From: Myotis daubentonii
Taxonomy: Eukaryota; Chordata; Mammalia; Chiroptera; Vespertilionidae
DNA: 64,000 bases
Direction of reading: 5' to 3'
NCBI RefSeq assembly: GCF_963259705.1
Contig: NC_081840.1
Coordinates: 100,732,626 to 100,796,625 of the forward strand
In this document: piece after piece, positions 10,828 through 21,689 of the stretch
Numbering within the stretch: the stretch's first letter is position 1
How the letters are laid out: each line of letters starts with the position of its first letter
Notes under the pieces: generated by a model
What the model was told of the DNA's origin: nothing
Databases searched by the model: none
What the model saw: the letters and a program-made list of their open reading frames with translations, nothing else
Translations under genes and position numbers: made by a program

Positions 10828-11357
10828 AAGAAATATTCAAAGTGATAAATACCAAGAACCTACAACCAAGATTACTTTACCCAGCAAAGCTATCATTTAG
10901 AATAGAAGGTCAGATAAAGAGCTTCACTGATAAGAAAAAGCTAAAGGAGTTCATCACCACCAAACCACTATTATATGAAATGCTGAAAGGTATCCTTTAA
11001 GAAGAGGAAGAAGAAGAAAAATGTAAAGATACAAATTATGAACAACAAATATACATCTATCAACAAGTGAATCTAAAAATCAAGTGAATAAATAATCTGA
11101 TGAACAGAATAAACTGGTGAATATAATAAAATAAGGGGCATAGAAAGGGTGTGGACTGACTGTTCTCCAGGGGGAAAAGGGTGAGGGACGTCGGGGAAGA
11201 GACTGGACAAAAATCGTACACCTATGGATGAGGACAGTGGTGGGGGGGGGGAGGTAAAGGCAGAGGGTAGGGTGGGAACCGGGTGGAGGGGAGCTATGGG
11301 GGGGAAAAAAGAGGAACAACTGTAATATTTTGAACAATAAAGATTTAATTTAAAAAG

Positions 11358-11720
11358 AATAAAAATAAATTAACTGTATTTTTACATACTACAAATGGAT
11401 GTGTGAATACCAAAATTAAAAACACAGTATCATTTAAAATTGCCCTCCAAAATTAAAATTCTTAGGTATAACTCTAAGAAAACCAGACAGGTTTTTTTCC
11501 TGAAACTTACAAGTGCTAATTACAGAAATCAAAAAAGATCTAAATAAATGAGAGATATACAATATACAAGGATTGGAAGCCTCTACATAGTAAAAATGTC
11601 CATTTTCTTCAAAATGACATACAGGTTAATGCAACTCCTATCAAAATCCCAGCAAGAGGTTTTGTTGATATAGACCAGATCATTCTAAACGTTATAAGGA
11701 AAAGCAAAAGCACTGGAATA
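11358..11720 (+). mobile_element. Ancient L1 ORF2 fragment
   Basis: Degraded L1 ORF2 sequence (coding text for ..KLKFLG..L.. near 11445-11480 and a region preceding the C-terminus). It differs strongly from the younger L1 copies here and has no open frame. Confidence 0.6.
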
Positions 11721-12190
11721 GCTGTATTATTTCCTGTGGATGCAGTAACAACTTACCACAAACTGGCTTAAAATAATAAGAAACTTACTCCCTGACTGTC
11801 TGGAGGCCCAGAGTCCAAATTAGTATCACTGGGCTGAAATTAACACCTTGGCAGGGCTACACTCCCTCCAAAGGTTCCAGGAGAGATTTCTTTCTTTGCC
11901 TATTCCAGCTTCTGGTGGCACTGGCACCCCTTGGCTTATGGCCACATCACTCCTATCTTCAAGGCCAACATCTTTGAATTCCTCTCTGTTCCACCTTCTC
12001 TGTGTGTGGTGCCTCCTCTGCCTCTCCAATGAGATCTGTGATTGCATGTAGGGTCCAGGATAATGTTCTAATCTCAAAACCTTTAATTTAATCATATCTT
12101 CAAAGACCTTCTTTTAAAAAAGCTAACATTTAAACATTCCAGGGAGTAGGACCTAAAATCTTTGGTGGGTATTTTTCAGCCTACTACAAT
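11721..12190. repeat. Ancient mammalian interspersed repeat, family not assigned
   Basis: The stretch from TTTCCTGTGGATGCAGTAAC through TTACCACAAACTGGC to the CCTACTACAAT end is a widespread old mammalian repeat that I recognise by its text but cannot place in a family with certainty. No coding content. Confidence 0.5.
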
Positions 12191-12295
12191 AGCTAAAACA
12201 ATTTTGAAAAAGAATAATAAAGTGGGAGAATTTCAAGACTTGTGATATTGCTAAAGCAATCAAGGCTGTGTGGTATTAGAGAAAGGACAGACTTA

Positions 12296-12398
12296 CAGGG
12301 TGAGATTTACGAAAGAGAGTTTTTTCTTGTATTATTATTTATTAATTATTGTATTATTTTCCATATGAATAACTGTAAACCTACGTTTGCCCATTCTG
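12296..12398. mobile_element. Mariner-type MITE, internally shortened
   Basis: TA-flanked element starting CAGGGTGAGATTTACG and ending CCCATTCTG, with an AT-rich interior TTATTTATTAATTATTG. Its ends are inverted relatives of each other and of the partial copy at 41664. TA target duplication is typical of Tc1/mariner transposition. Confidence 0.7.
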
Positions 12399-12399
12399 T

Positions 12400-12670
12400 A
12401 TATGGATGAAACAGAAATACACCCACACAAATATGGATATCTGATTTTTGACAAATGTGTACAAGCAATTTATTATAGGAAAGACAGCCTTTTCAACAAA
12501 CAGTACTATAATAATTAAATATCCATAAACCAAAAAAAATGATAAGTAAGCCATGATTTAACCTCACACCTTATATAAAAATGGATCACAGATTCAAATA
12601 TAAAATATAAAACTATAAACTTTTAGGGGGAAAAAAATGGGGAAAATCTTTAGGATCCATCCAGGCCTAC
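12400..12670 (+). mobile_element. Ancient L1 ORF2 fragment
   Basis: L1 ORF2-like sequence (endings such as GGATATCTGATTTTTGACAA) with many substitutions and no open frame. The same old L1 may continue at 13320-14300. Confidence 0.55.
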
Positions 12671-12890
12671 TGTGATCAATTCAGCTGGGGCAGATATTGG
12701 TATAACATTATTCTGGATGTTTCTGTACGAGTGTTTTTATATTTGTAATTAACACTTAAATAGGTGGACTTTAAGTAAATCAGATTGTCGTCCCCCCCCC
12801 CAATATGGAAGGCCTCATCCAATCAGTTGAAGACCTGAATAGAACAAAAAACTGCCACCCACCTCATGCAAGAATAAATTATTCCAGTTG

Positions 12891-13109
12891 GCCCTGGCCG
12901 GTTTGGCTCAGTGGATGGAGCATCGGCCTGCGGACTGAAGGGTCCTGGGTTCGATTCTGGTCAAGGGCATGTACCTTGGTTGCAGGCACATCCCCAGTGG
13001 GGAGTGTGCAAGAGGCAGCTGATCAATGTTTCTCTCTCATCGATGTTTCTAGCTCTCTATCCCTCTCCCTTCCTCTCTGTAAGAAAATCAATAAAATATA
13101 TTTTTTTAA
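12891..13109 (+). mobile_element. Ves SINE
   Basis: Full-length tRNA-headed SINE: box A-like GGTTTGGCTCAGTGGATGG, box B GGTTCGATTCTGG, then the CTCTCTATCCCTCTCCC tail region and an AATAAAATATATTT end. 15-bp duplication AAATTATTCCAGTTG at 12876-12890 and 13110-13124. Confidence 0.95.
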
Positions 13110-13260
13110 AAATTATTCCAGTTGACCCTCAGATTTGAACTTCAATACTAGCTCTTCCCTGGGTCTTCAACATATTATCCTACTCTGCAGATTTTGTACA
13201 TGCCAGCCTTCATAATCACATAAGCCAATTTCTTAAAATAAATGTCTCTCTACATACATA

Positions 13261-13264
13261 CACA

Positions 13265-13299
<35 letters not shown>
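13261..13299. repeat. (CA)n microsatellite
   Basis: A run of CA dinucleotides in AT-rich sequence; ordinary simple repeat. Confidence 0.9.
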
Positions 13300-13300
<1 letters not shown>

Positions 13301-13319
13301 TGGTTCTGTTTCCCTGGAG

Positions 13320-14300
13320 AAAGATAATAGAGCTATGCAATGAGTTCTTATACTTGGCACAAAAGCATGACCCACAAAAGGGAAAGTAAATTGGACTTCA
13401 AAATTAAAAACTTTTGCTCTGCAAAAGAATCTGCTTCAGAGGATGAAAAGACAAGCTACACATTAGGAGAAATTATCTGCAAATCATGTATGTAACACAG
13501 GGGTGGGCAAACTTTTTGACTCGAGGGCCACAATGGGTTCTTAAAGTGGACCGGAGGGCCGGAACAAAAGCATGGATGGAGTGTTTGTGTGAACTAATAT
13601 AAATTCAAAGTAAATATCATTACATAAAAGGGTACAGTCTTTTTTTTTTTTTTTTTTTTTTTAGTTTTATTCATTTCAAACGGGCCGAATCCAGCCAGCA
13701 GGCCGTAGTTTGCCCACTGCTGATCTAGACTATATAAAGAACTCTCCAAACTCAACTGTACAAAAACAGCCTAATTAGAAAATGGGCAAAAAGACATAAA
13801 GAGACATTTCAATGAATAGGATCTATTGATGGCAAATAAGCTCATATAAAGATGTTCAACATCATTAGGTATTTGGGAAATGCAAATTAAAATCATGAGA
13901 TATTACACACCTATCAGAATGGCTCAAGAAAGAAGTAACAACACCAAATGCTGGTGAGCATGCAGAGAAACTGGATCACAAACATTGCTGGTAGGAACAT
14001 AAAATGATACAGCAACTCTAGAACACAGTTTGGTTGTCTCTTAAAAAATTAAACATGCAACTCACATCAGCAATTATACTTGTGGGCAATTATGCCAGAG
14101 ATATAAAAAGTTATATTCACACAAAACTTATGCAGAAATGGAGAGTATATCATTGGTGACCAGGGGTTAATGAAGGGTGGGGGTGGGAGGGAAGAGGGGG
14201 TGGCTATAAAAGAAAACCTTGTGATGATGGAAATGCTCAGTATCTCTACTATACAAGGTAAGTATCCTGATTGTGATATCATAGTTTTGCAAGACATTTA
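13320..14300 (+). mobile_element. Ancient L1 ORF2 3' region
   Basis: Degraded L1 text: the lysine-rich region before the ORF2 end (about 13375-13500), then resuming after a hAT insertion at about 13727 with AGAACTCTCCAAACTCAAC, and the motif region near 13915-14060. Multiple stops. Interrupted by the hAT element at 13498-13722. Confidence 0.65.
13498..13722. mobile_element. Non-autonomous hAT transposon
   Basis: Ends CAGGGGTGGGCAAACT and AGTTTGCCCACTGCTG; same family as 48590-48808 (shared GAGGGCC and GCATGGATGGAGTG blocks and an internal T-run). The flanking 8-mers are not identical here, so the target duplication has eroded or the ends are slightly misplaced. Confidence 0.85.
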
Positions 14301-14715
14301 GGTGGCTTGGTGGAGTCATAAGACATATTAAAATAGCTTAAGCAATGAGTGGGAAATGAGCAAAAGCAGAGAAGTAAGCTTATACAACTCTTTCCATAAG
14401 TTGCCAGTAAAGGGAAAGGGTAGTACTGGTAAATGATACTGAGGGAAAGGTATCATTGAAGATCTTTACTAAGATGGGAAACACAGGAGCAAATTTAAAT
14501 ACTGATGAAAAAAGTTGGAAAATAATGAGTCTACAGCCACATGAGCACAATGCGATATAACTTTTAGCAAAAGGTTTGTGGAAGAAAGGGAAAAGCAAAT
14601 CCAAGAGACTGTCCTTTGATAGGAGAGACAACACTTGCATTATACTGGGGATAATGATGATTGCTGATATAGGTGTACTTACATATTTGATGGTGAAAAT
14701 AATAATAGAAATAAT
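14301..14715. other. No recognisable feature
   Basis: Unique-looking AT-rich intronic sequence. Short frames are present but carry no recognisable domain. Confidence 0.5.
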
Positions 14716-14872
14716 AGCCCTAGCAGGTTTGGCTAAGTGGATAGAGCACCGGCCGTGGACTGAAAGATCCCAGGTTCAATTACGGTCAAGGGCATTTGTT
14801 TCTCTCACATCAGTATTTATCTCTGTCTTTCCCTCTCTCTTCCAATCTTTAAAAATCAATGGAAAGAAAAAG
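14716..14872 (+). mobile_element. Diverged Ves-type SINE, shortened
   Basis: tRNA head present (GGTTTGGCTAAGTGGATAG, box B-like GGTTCAATTACGG) but the middle section is deleted; ends at an AATCAATGGAAAG tail. It abuts the L1 that begins at 14873. Confidence 0.75.
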
Positions 14873-15731
14873 AAAATATCCTCAGAAATTGAAGCGGTCA
14901 TCAAAAAGCTTCCAGCAAACAAGAGCCCGGGGCCAAACGGCTTCACAGGGGAGTTCTACCAAACACTCAAAGAAGAACTAAAACCTATCCTCCTCAAACT
15001 ATTGCAAAAAAATTGAAGAGGAAGGAACACTTCCAAGCTCATTCTATGAAGCCAGCATTACCCTAATACCAAAATCAGATAAAGACAACACAAAGAAAGA
15101 GAATTACAGGCCAATATCTCTCACGAACACAGATGCCAAAATCCTCAACAAAATTCTACCAAATCAGATGCAGCATTACATCAGAAAGATCATACACCAT
15201 GGCCAAGTAAGATTTATCCCAGGGATGCAAGGATAGTACAATATCTGCAAATCAATAAACGTGATACATCACATAAAAAAAATCAGTCATGTCAACTGAT
15301 ACAGAAAAAGCATTTGACAAAATCCAACACCCTTTCTTGATGAAAACCCTCAGCAAAGTGGGAATAGAGGAATCATACCTCAACATAATAAAAGCCTTAT
15401 ATGACAAACCTACAGCCAACATCATACTTAATGAGCAAAAACTAAAACCATTTCACCTGAGAACGGGAACAAAACAGGGATGCCCACTTTACCACTCCTG
15501 TTTGACATAATACTGAAAGTGCTAGCCATAGTGATTACACAAGAAGAAACAAAAGATATCAAAATTGGAAAAGAAGAAGTAAAACTGTCCTTATTTGCAG
15601 ATGACATGAGACTGTACATACAAAACCCTAAAGACTCCATCAAAACATTATTACACTTAATAAATGAAGTCAGCAATGTAGCAGGATACAAAAATTAACA
15701 CCCAGAAATCTATGGCCTTTTTATACACCAA

Positions 15732-15884
15732 CTAGAGGCCCGATGCACGAAATTCGTGCAAGGGGCTGGGCCCTCGTGGCCCCAGCTGCCTCACGGCAAG
15801 GCCCCACCCCCCACCCACTGGTCGTTCCCCAAGGTCATTCTGCCATCTGAACTAATTAGCATATTAGCTCTTTATTATATAGGA
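15732..15884 (-). mobile_element. Short Helitron in L1 ORF2
   Basis: Minus-oriented, about 153 bp: CTAG at the left, then the hairpin GCACGAAATTCGTGC, a GC-rich interior and an AT-rich right end (TATTATATAGGA, the complement of the family head). L1 text continues on both sides without a duplication. Confidence 0.88.
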
Positions 15885-16668
15885 CAGTGAACCTACAGAA
15901 AGAGAGATTTAAAAAAAATCCCATTTACAATTGCACCAAAAAAATTAAGATACCTAGGAGTAAACTAAACTGGGGAGGTAAAAGACCTATACTCAGAAAA
16001 CTAAAGGACACTGAAAAAAGAGGTAGAGTAAGACATACCATATTTATGGACTGGTAGAATCAACATCATTAAAATGTCCATAATACCCAAAGCAATCTAT
16101 AGATTCAATGCAATCCCCATTAAAATACCAATGGCATATTTCACAGACCTAGAACGAGCTCTCCAAAAATTTATCTGGAATGAAAAAAGACCCCAAATAG
16201 CTGCAGCAATCCTGAGAAAGAAAAAAAAGTAGGTGGGATCTCAATACCAGATATCAAGGTACATTACAAAGCCACGGTTCTCAAAACTGCCTGGTACTGG
16301 CACAAGAACAGACATATAGACCAAAGGAATAGGATAGAGAACCCAGAAATCGACCCAAACCACAATGCTCAATTAATATTTGACAAAGGAGACAAGAGCA
16401 TACAATGGAATCAAGACAGACTCTTCAATGAATTGTGTTGGAAAAGTTGGACAGATACATACAAAAAAATGAAACTAGACCACCAACTTGCATCATATAC
16501 AAAAAAAACTCAAAATGGATAAAGGACTTAATGTAAGACGGGAAGCCATAAAAATCTTAGAGGAATCCACAGGCAGCAAAATCTCAGACATATGCCGAAG
16601 CCATATCTTCAATGATACAGCTCCTAGGATAATGGAAACTAAAGAAAAAATAAACAAATGGGACTACA

Positions 16669-16898
16669 TTGGCAAATATGTTCTAACATAATAAAAGCCT
16701 TATATGACAAGGGATGCCCACTTATTAAGTGGGGTGCTGGTGATGTTATTTCTATTAGACTTAATAAATGAAGTCTAATAAGTGGGGTGCTGGTGATGCA
16801 GCGAGGGCTCCTCCTCTGAGTCGGAGCCCCTGTCGTCCGGGGAGCTCTGGAAGTCCGCGTAGGCCTCTTGGGGGCCATCGGGCAAGCCCTCCTCGCAC
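16669..16898. other. Patchwork insertion inside L1 (L1 snippets plus GC-rich exon-like piece)
   Basis: L1 text breaks after GGGACTACAT (16668) and resumes at ATCAAAATAAAAAATTTC (about 16899). Between them lie about 230 bp built from pieces. One is a reversed copy of nearby L1 (TTGGCAAATATGTTCT, complement of 16970-16985). Two are direct copies of upstream L1 (ATAATAAAAGCCTTATATG as at 15387; GGGATGCCCACTT as at 15478), and one is a piece like 15655-15670 (CTTAATAAATGAAGTC). A unit AAGTGGGGTGCTGGTGATG occurs twice. The last piece is a GC-rich segment of about 110 bp (to 16898) whose complement reads like acidic protein coding sequence (..SSPDDRGSDSEEEPS..). Confidence 0.8.
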
Positions 16899-17961
16899 AT
16901 CAAAATAAAAAATTTCTGCACAGCAAAAGAAACCACCAACAAAACAACCAGAAAGCCCACTGCATGGGAGAACATATTTGCCAATGTTATCTCCGATAAG
17001 GGTTAAATCTCCAACATTTACAGGGAACTCATACGACTTAACAAAAGGAAGATAAACAATCCAATAAAAAAATGGGCAATGGACCTAAATAGATACTTTT
17101 CGAAAGAGGGCATACAGAAAGCCAAGAGACATATGAAAACATGCTCAAAGTCACTAATCTTCTGAGAGATGCAAATCAAAAAGACATCTCACACCTGTCA
17201 GAATAGCTATCATCAACAAACCAACAAATGACAAATGCTGGCAAGGATGCAGAGAAAAAGGAACCCTCGTATACTGCTGGTGGGAATACAGACTAGTGCA
17301 GTCACTGTGGAGAACAGTATGGAGTTTCCTCAAAAAAACTAAAAATGGAACTCCCATTTGACCCAATAATCCCACTTCTAGAAATATAGTCCCAAGAAAC
17401 TAGAAATACCAATCAGAAAGGATATATGCACCTCTATATTCACAGCAGCACAATTTACCATAGCTAAGATTTGGAAACAGTCTAAGTGGCCATCGGCAGA
17501 TGAATGGATTAGAAAACTAGGAGGAACATTTAGGTACATTTATACAATGGAATACTACACTGCTGTAAAAAGGAAGGAACTCCTACCATTTGCAACAGCA
17601 TGGATGGACCTGGAGCGCATTATGCTAAGCGAATTCAGTCAGTCAGAGAAAGGTAAATATCACATGATCTCACTAATTTGTGGAATATAATGAACAACAT
17701 AAACTGATGAACAAAAACAGATCCAGAGACAGAGAAGCATTGATCAGACCATCAAAACTCAGAGGGAAGGCAGGGGAGGGTGGGGAGAAGGGGGAGAGAT
17801 CAACCAAGCAACTTGTATGCATGCATATAAGCATAACCAATGGACACAGACACCAGCGGGGGTGAGGGCATGAGCGGGGGTGAGAGGGGGGTGTGTTGGG
17901 GGGACAATGGAGGGATAAGGACACATATCCCTTAATCAATGAAGAAAAAAAAAATGTGGGG

Positions 17962-18160
17962 AAGCCCTAACTGGTTTGTCTCAGTGAATAAAGCATCGTC
18001 CTGCAGACTGAAAGGTCCCAGGTTCGATTCCGGTTGCAGGCACATCCCCAGTGGGAGGTGTGCAGGAGGCAGCTGATCGATGTTTCTCTCTCATTGATGT
18101 TTCTAACTCTCTATCCCTCTCCCTTCCTCTCTGTAAAAATCAATAAAATATTTTTTTTTT
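17962..18160 (+). mobile_element. Ves SINE with internal deletion
   Basis: tRNA head and CTCTCTATCCCTCTCCC region present; the segment between box B and the GCAGGCACATCCCCAG block is about 20 bp shorter than in other copies. Duplication AAAATGTGGGG at 17951-17961 and 18161-18171. Confidence 0.93.
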
Positions 18161-18194
18161 AAAATGTGGGGGGAAAAATAAACAAAATAAAATA

Positions 18195-18342
18195 ATTATA
18201 TATATAGATAAATAGATAGATATAAATATAGATATAGATATAGATATAGATATAGATATAGATATAGATATAGATAGATATAGATATAGATAGATATAGA
18301 TATAGATATAGATATAGATATAGATATATAGATATATATACA
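18195..18342. repeat. (GATATA)n hexanucleotide microsatellite
   Basis: About 145 bp of AT-rich hexanucleotide GATATA units with GATA interruptions. It creates long spurious Ile/Tyr/Leu/Ser frames on the minus strand that are not genes. Confidence 0.92.
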
Positions 18343-18407
18343 TTTTAAATCCTCGGGTGAGGATAAATAAGAAACAATAATAATGACGGCCATTAATTTA
18401 CTGAATA

Positions 18408-18720
18408 CTTACTGTGATAGCCAGCCCCCAAGGTGGTCCCAATGTCCTCAGATCCTGATGTGTACACCCAGTGTAGTCTCTTCCCACAGAGAATAGGGCT
18501 GAATTGCATACTAGTAAGATATGACAGTGTGAGACTTCCAGGATTCAGGCAAAAAGGATAATGCAGCTTCCACCTTGTTCTACCTTGCATTGCTCCTTCC
18601 GGGGGAAAGCTAGTCACAGCATTCAAACATATGTGAAGAGGCCGAACTAGCACCATGTGAGTAAGCCATCTTTAAAAGTACCCCCCACCAATGCTTATTG
18701 TGCTAAGCCACTAATTTGGA
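18408..18720. repeat. Ancient mammalian repeat (LTR-like, unassigned)
   Basis: The text around AAGGTGGTCCCAATGTCC and GCAGCTTCCACCTTG resembles an old mammalian LTR-class repeat, but I cannot name the family with confidence. No ORF. Confidence 0.45.
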
Positions 18721-18724
18721 AGTA

Positions 18725-19205
18725 CAGTCAAACCTCGTTTCTCGAACATCTCCCATCTCGAATAATTCATTTCTGGACTCAACAACTCTTTCATGCTGAT
18801 ACCTGTATGATCAGTCATGCATCTCTCAGGCAAAAAAGGAGAGAATTCAGAGAGAATGCCCGAGTATGAGTCAGTCTACCACTGTTCACATCTCCAGATA
18901 TTGTGCTGTGAATATTTTTCATGGGTTTTTGTTGCTGCTTATTATTTTTAAATTTTCATTTTTTACTGTACATTTAATTTCCTTTTCATTAAATTTTCAT
19001 TTACAACTCATGTCCTTTTTGTTTTTAAAGTGTTTATTTCTAGATTAAACAGTACATTAAACATATACTGTTCATAAAAAAGGTTAAAACAGAGAATCAT
19101 TCGGGAGTCTGGAATGAATTTATTTACATTATTTCTAATGGGAAAAATGCTTTGGTTTTCGAACAGCCTTTTAGAACTAATTAAGTTTGAGACCTGAGGT
19201 TCCAG
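18725..19205. mobile_element. Tigger-like (Tc1/mariner superfamily) element, decayed
   Basis: Begins at a TA dinucleotide with CAGTCAAACCTCGTTTCTCG; the right end, read on the other strand, is CTGGAACCTCAGGTCTCAAAC, a diverged inverted copy. About 480 bp with no intact transposase. Confidence 0.6.
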
Positions 19206-19209
19206 CAAT

Positions 19210-19390
19210 AGGTACCTAACACACATACGTATGTGCCAGGCATAGTTCTAAGCCTATTAGATATAGTAACCCACTTAATCCTCAACAACCCCATGATCTG
19301 CAATTTAAGATGAGAAAACTGAAACACAGAGAAGTTAACTAATGTGCCCCAATCATCACACAGAGTGTACATGTGATGGAATTATAGGAA
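19210..19390 (+). repeat. MIR SINE
   Basis: Core motif TATGTGCCAGGCATAGTTCT, then CTTAATCCTCAACAACCC and GATGAGAAAACTGAAACAC in the right order and spacing for an ancient MIR element. Confidence 0.85.
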
Positions 19391-19888
19391 CCATAAAGGG
19401 AACCTTTATAAACTCTGATTCAAACCGAAAGCCAGTGCAATTAACAGCTGTTAAGTGCTATTAAGTGCTATTAACATCCTCCCCGAAGCTGAAGCAGTTT
19501 CTATCCCATGGCTTTTATTTTTGCTGTGAAATAGAAAGGTTACCTGATAAGACAGCAGGGAAAAGCAGGTGAATAAAAGAACTAAAGATAATATAAAAAG
19601 TTTCTACAGTTGCCATGAAGAATAAGAGACTGGCTAGAGAAATCTAATAGAATTTCCAAACAGGAGAGGTAAAGAGCCATGAAATTGCATGCCATGATTT
19701 TTAAATGACCATAATAAAAAGAATACAGTTTGGCCAGTGTACCTAAATAAAAAACGAAATGTGAAGTGTGAAACAGTGGTGATGATGAAATGGAAGAGGA
19801 AAAGTACATCTTTCTCAAATCCCACTAGCTCAAAAAGGAGCCATTTATAAAAACAATTCTAAGAAACACTATATAGTCTATGTCAAAA
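19391..19888. other. No recognisable feature
   Basis: AT-rich intronic sequence with short frames only; nothing assignable. Confidence 0.5.
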
Positions 19889-20074
19889 TCTATATATATA
19901 ACAGCTTAATATGCAAGTGTCCCCTTGGGAGTTCGACCAACCGGGAGTTCAATCACTCACTATAATGTGCGCTGACCACCAAGGGGTGATGCGGAACAAA
20001 AGAAGGCCCTGGCCGGCAGCCAGCAGCCACTAGGGACCCTACCCATGCACGAATTTCATGCACTGGGCCTCTAG
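19889..20074 (+). mobile_element. Short non-autonomous Helitron
   Basis: TC start (TCTATATATATAACAGC), interior ATATGCAAGTG, hairpin GCACGAATTTCATGC, end GGGCCTCTAG followed by T. About 186 bp, no ORF. Confidence 0.9.
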
Positions 20075-20149
20075 TATCACATAAAGACTACAGAAAAGCA
20101 AGCATACTAAGATAAATGACGGTAAACTGACAGTGCTACTTTCCGTGTG

Positions 20150-20372
20150 TTTTTTTTTAAATATATTTTTATTGATTTCAGAGAGGAAGGGAGAGGAAGA
20201 AGGAACTAGAAATATCAATGACGAGAGAGAACCATTGATTGGCTGCCTCCTGCACACCCCCTACTGGGGTTTGAGCCCACAACCCAGGCATGTGCCCTGA
20301 CCAGGAATCGAACCATGACCTCTTGGTTCATAGGTTGACACTCAACCACTGCGAACACACCATCCAGGCTTA
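20150..20372 (-). mobile_element. Ves-type SINE, older variant
   Basis: Minus-oriented: T-rich tail at 20150-20175, AGAGAGGAAGGGAGAGG region, and a tRNA head complement near 20270-20370. More diverged than the young copies. Confidence 0.85.
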
Positions 20373-20604
20373 TGTAAGTGATCTCAAACATCTGAAGATT
20401 TTCTAGAAAATGTTACCTTTTCCCTATTTCCATTCAAAATATCACACACAAAAATTAAAACCTAGAAAAAGAACATACTAGTTCCATTATAATCAGATCA
20501 TACCTAAGTGCCATACAATTATTTACTAACTCAACCTGATGAATAAATCTTACAACAGAGCTTTAAGCAAAAAATATATCACATTTTTCTTTTTTATTTA
20601 TTGA

Positions 20605-21146
20605 CTAGAGGCCCAGTGCATGAAATTCAGGGGGGGGGGGGGCCTCAGCCCAGCCTGCACCCTCTCCAATCTGGGAGCCCTTGGGGGATGTCCGACTGCT
20701 GGCAGACAGACATCCCTCTCGTAATCCAGGACTTCTGGCTCTTAACCGCTCACCTGCCTGCCTGCCTGATCACCCCTAATCCCTCTGCCTTCCTGATCGC
20801 CCCTAACTGCCCCCTTGACAGCCTGATCACCCCTACCTTGCCCCCCTGCCAGCCTGATCGCCCCTAACCACCTCTGCCTCGGCCCCCAGCCTAAGCTGCA
20901 GTCTGGCCTCCCTCTGCCAGAGGCGACCTGGCCAATCAGGGGAAGGCACCACCCCCATCACCCCACTGCTGCTGCCACTGGCGGCCACCATGGCTGCCTG
21001 AGCCTCGGGCCGGCCCTCCTAGCAGCAGCCGCCATCCACGGCTTGCCTGAGCCTCATGCAGCCACTGCGCCTTTTCCGGAAGGATGTCCAGATGGTCATC
21101 TGGAAGATACCTACCCTAATTAATATATTGCCCTTTTATTAATATA
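20605..21146 (-). mobile_element. Non-autonomous Helitron
   Basis: Minus-oriented. CTAG at 20605, then the terminal motif GGCCCAGTGCATGAAATTC, a G-run, a GC-rich interior with tetranucleotide CTGC repeats, and an AT-rich left terminus at about 21120-21146. Directly adjoined by a second Helitron in the same orientation. Confidence 0.82.
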
Positions 21147-21689
21147 CTAGAAGGCCCGTGCACAAAAAAATTGTGCACTGGCAGGGAAGGGGGGGGGGGT
21201 CCCTCAGCCCAACCTGTGCCTTCTCACGGATCACGCTGCCGCTCGCCCTGGCCGCCCCGCCGACCCCGCCCAAGACACGGCAGGCCAGGATCCCTTGCTG
21301 GGGTGGACAGCAGCTCTGATCACGCTCCGCCCACCCCACCCACCCTGCCCAAAACACCACAGGCCCGATCCCACCCTGGGGTGAGCGGCCACTTAGATCT
21401 GCTGCCGCTGGCCTGGCCTACCCCGCCCATCCCAGCCAAGACACTGCAGGCCCGGATCCCACGCTGGGGCGGACAGCAGCTCGGATCACACTGCCCCTCG
21501 CCCCGCCTGCCCTGCCCAAGACATGGCAGGCCAGGATCTCGCCTTGGGCGGCACAGCGGGATCTGCCTTCGGTATGCAAATTAGCCGCCATCTTTGTTGG
21601 CGGTTAATTTGCATATCTCGCTGATTAGCCAATGGGAGGCGAATCAGAGGTACGGTTAATTTCAAGCTTTGTCTATTATTAGATAGGAT
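21147..21689 (-). mobile_element. Non-autonomous Helitron, adjacent copy
   Basis: Minus-oriented. CTAG at 21147-21150, terminal hairpin (GTGCAC with an A-run, then TTGTGCAC), GC-rich interior with repeated GCCCAAGACA blocks, and an AT-rich right end TATTATTAGATAGGA. It lies between the first Helitron and a SINE fragment. Confidence 0.84.

Larger units (their letters stand above)
7091..11357 (+). mobile_element. HAL1 (ORF1-only LINE), split by a second HAL1
   Basis: The element consists of 7091-8918 plus 10845-11357. It has the conserved 5' terminus ACCAAGATGGCAGCATAGG, a roughly 1.1-kb 5' UTR, ORF1 starting at 8228, and a 3' UTR ending AATAAAGATTTAATTT. ORF1 runs directly into the 3' UTR, with no ORF2, which defines HAL1. 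ORF1 is broken by one extra G in the G-run at about 8597-8602 (frames 8228-8632 and 8595 onward) and by insertion of the next HAL1 after 8918. It moved using L1 machinery in trans. Confidence 0.85.
14873..17955 (+). mobile_element. L1 LINE, 5'-truncated ORF2 plus 3' UTR
   Basis: This copy begins within ORF2, just upstream of the reverse-transcriptase domain. The 14880-15010 stretch codes for the [20 protein letters not shown] motif. RT blocks continue at 15289-15480, and the catalytic FADDM box is at about 15594-15610 (frame 15480-15698). The C-terminal ORF2 region and the 3' UTR run to an A-rich tail at about 17955. Several frameshifts and stops make it inactive. It carries a Helitron (15732-15884) and a scrambled insertion (16669-16898). 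Confidence 0.88.

Noticed and set aside
12891..13109. tRNA gene in the SINE head (also in every other Ves copy)
   Set aside because: Box A and box B are present but the sequence does not fold into a full cloverleaf with a discriminator end; it is a tRNA-derived SINE head.
16775..16984. 69-codon minus-strand ORF as an intact gene
   Set aside because: It joins a GC-rich inserted fragment to antisense L1; only the middle part looks exon-like, so it is treated as part of a patchwork insertion.
18140..18393. Long Ile/Tyr/Leu/Ser-repeat ORFs on the minus strand
   Set aside because: They are translations of the GATATA microsatellite in several frames, with no start context, domain or composition typical of a protein.
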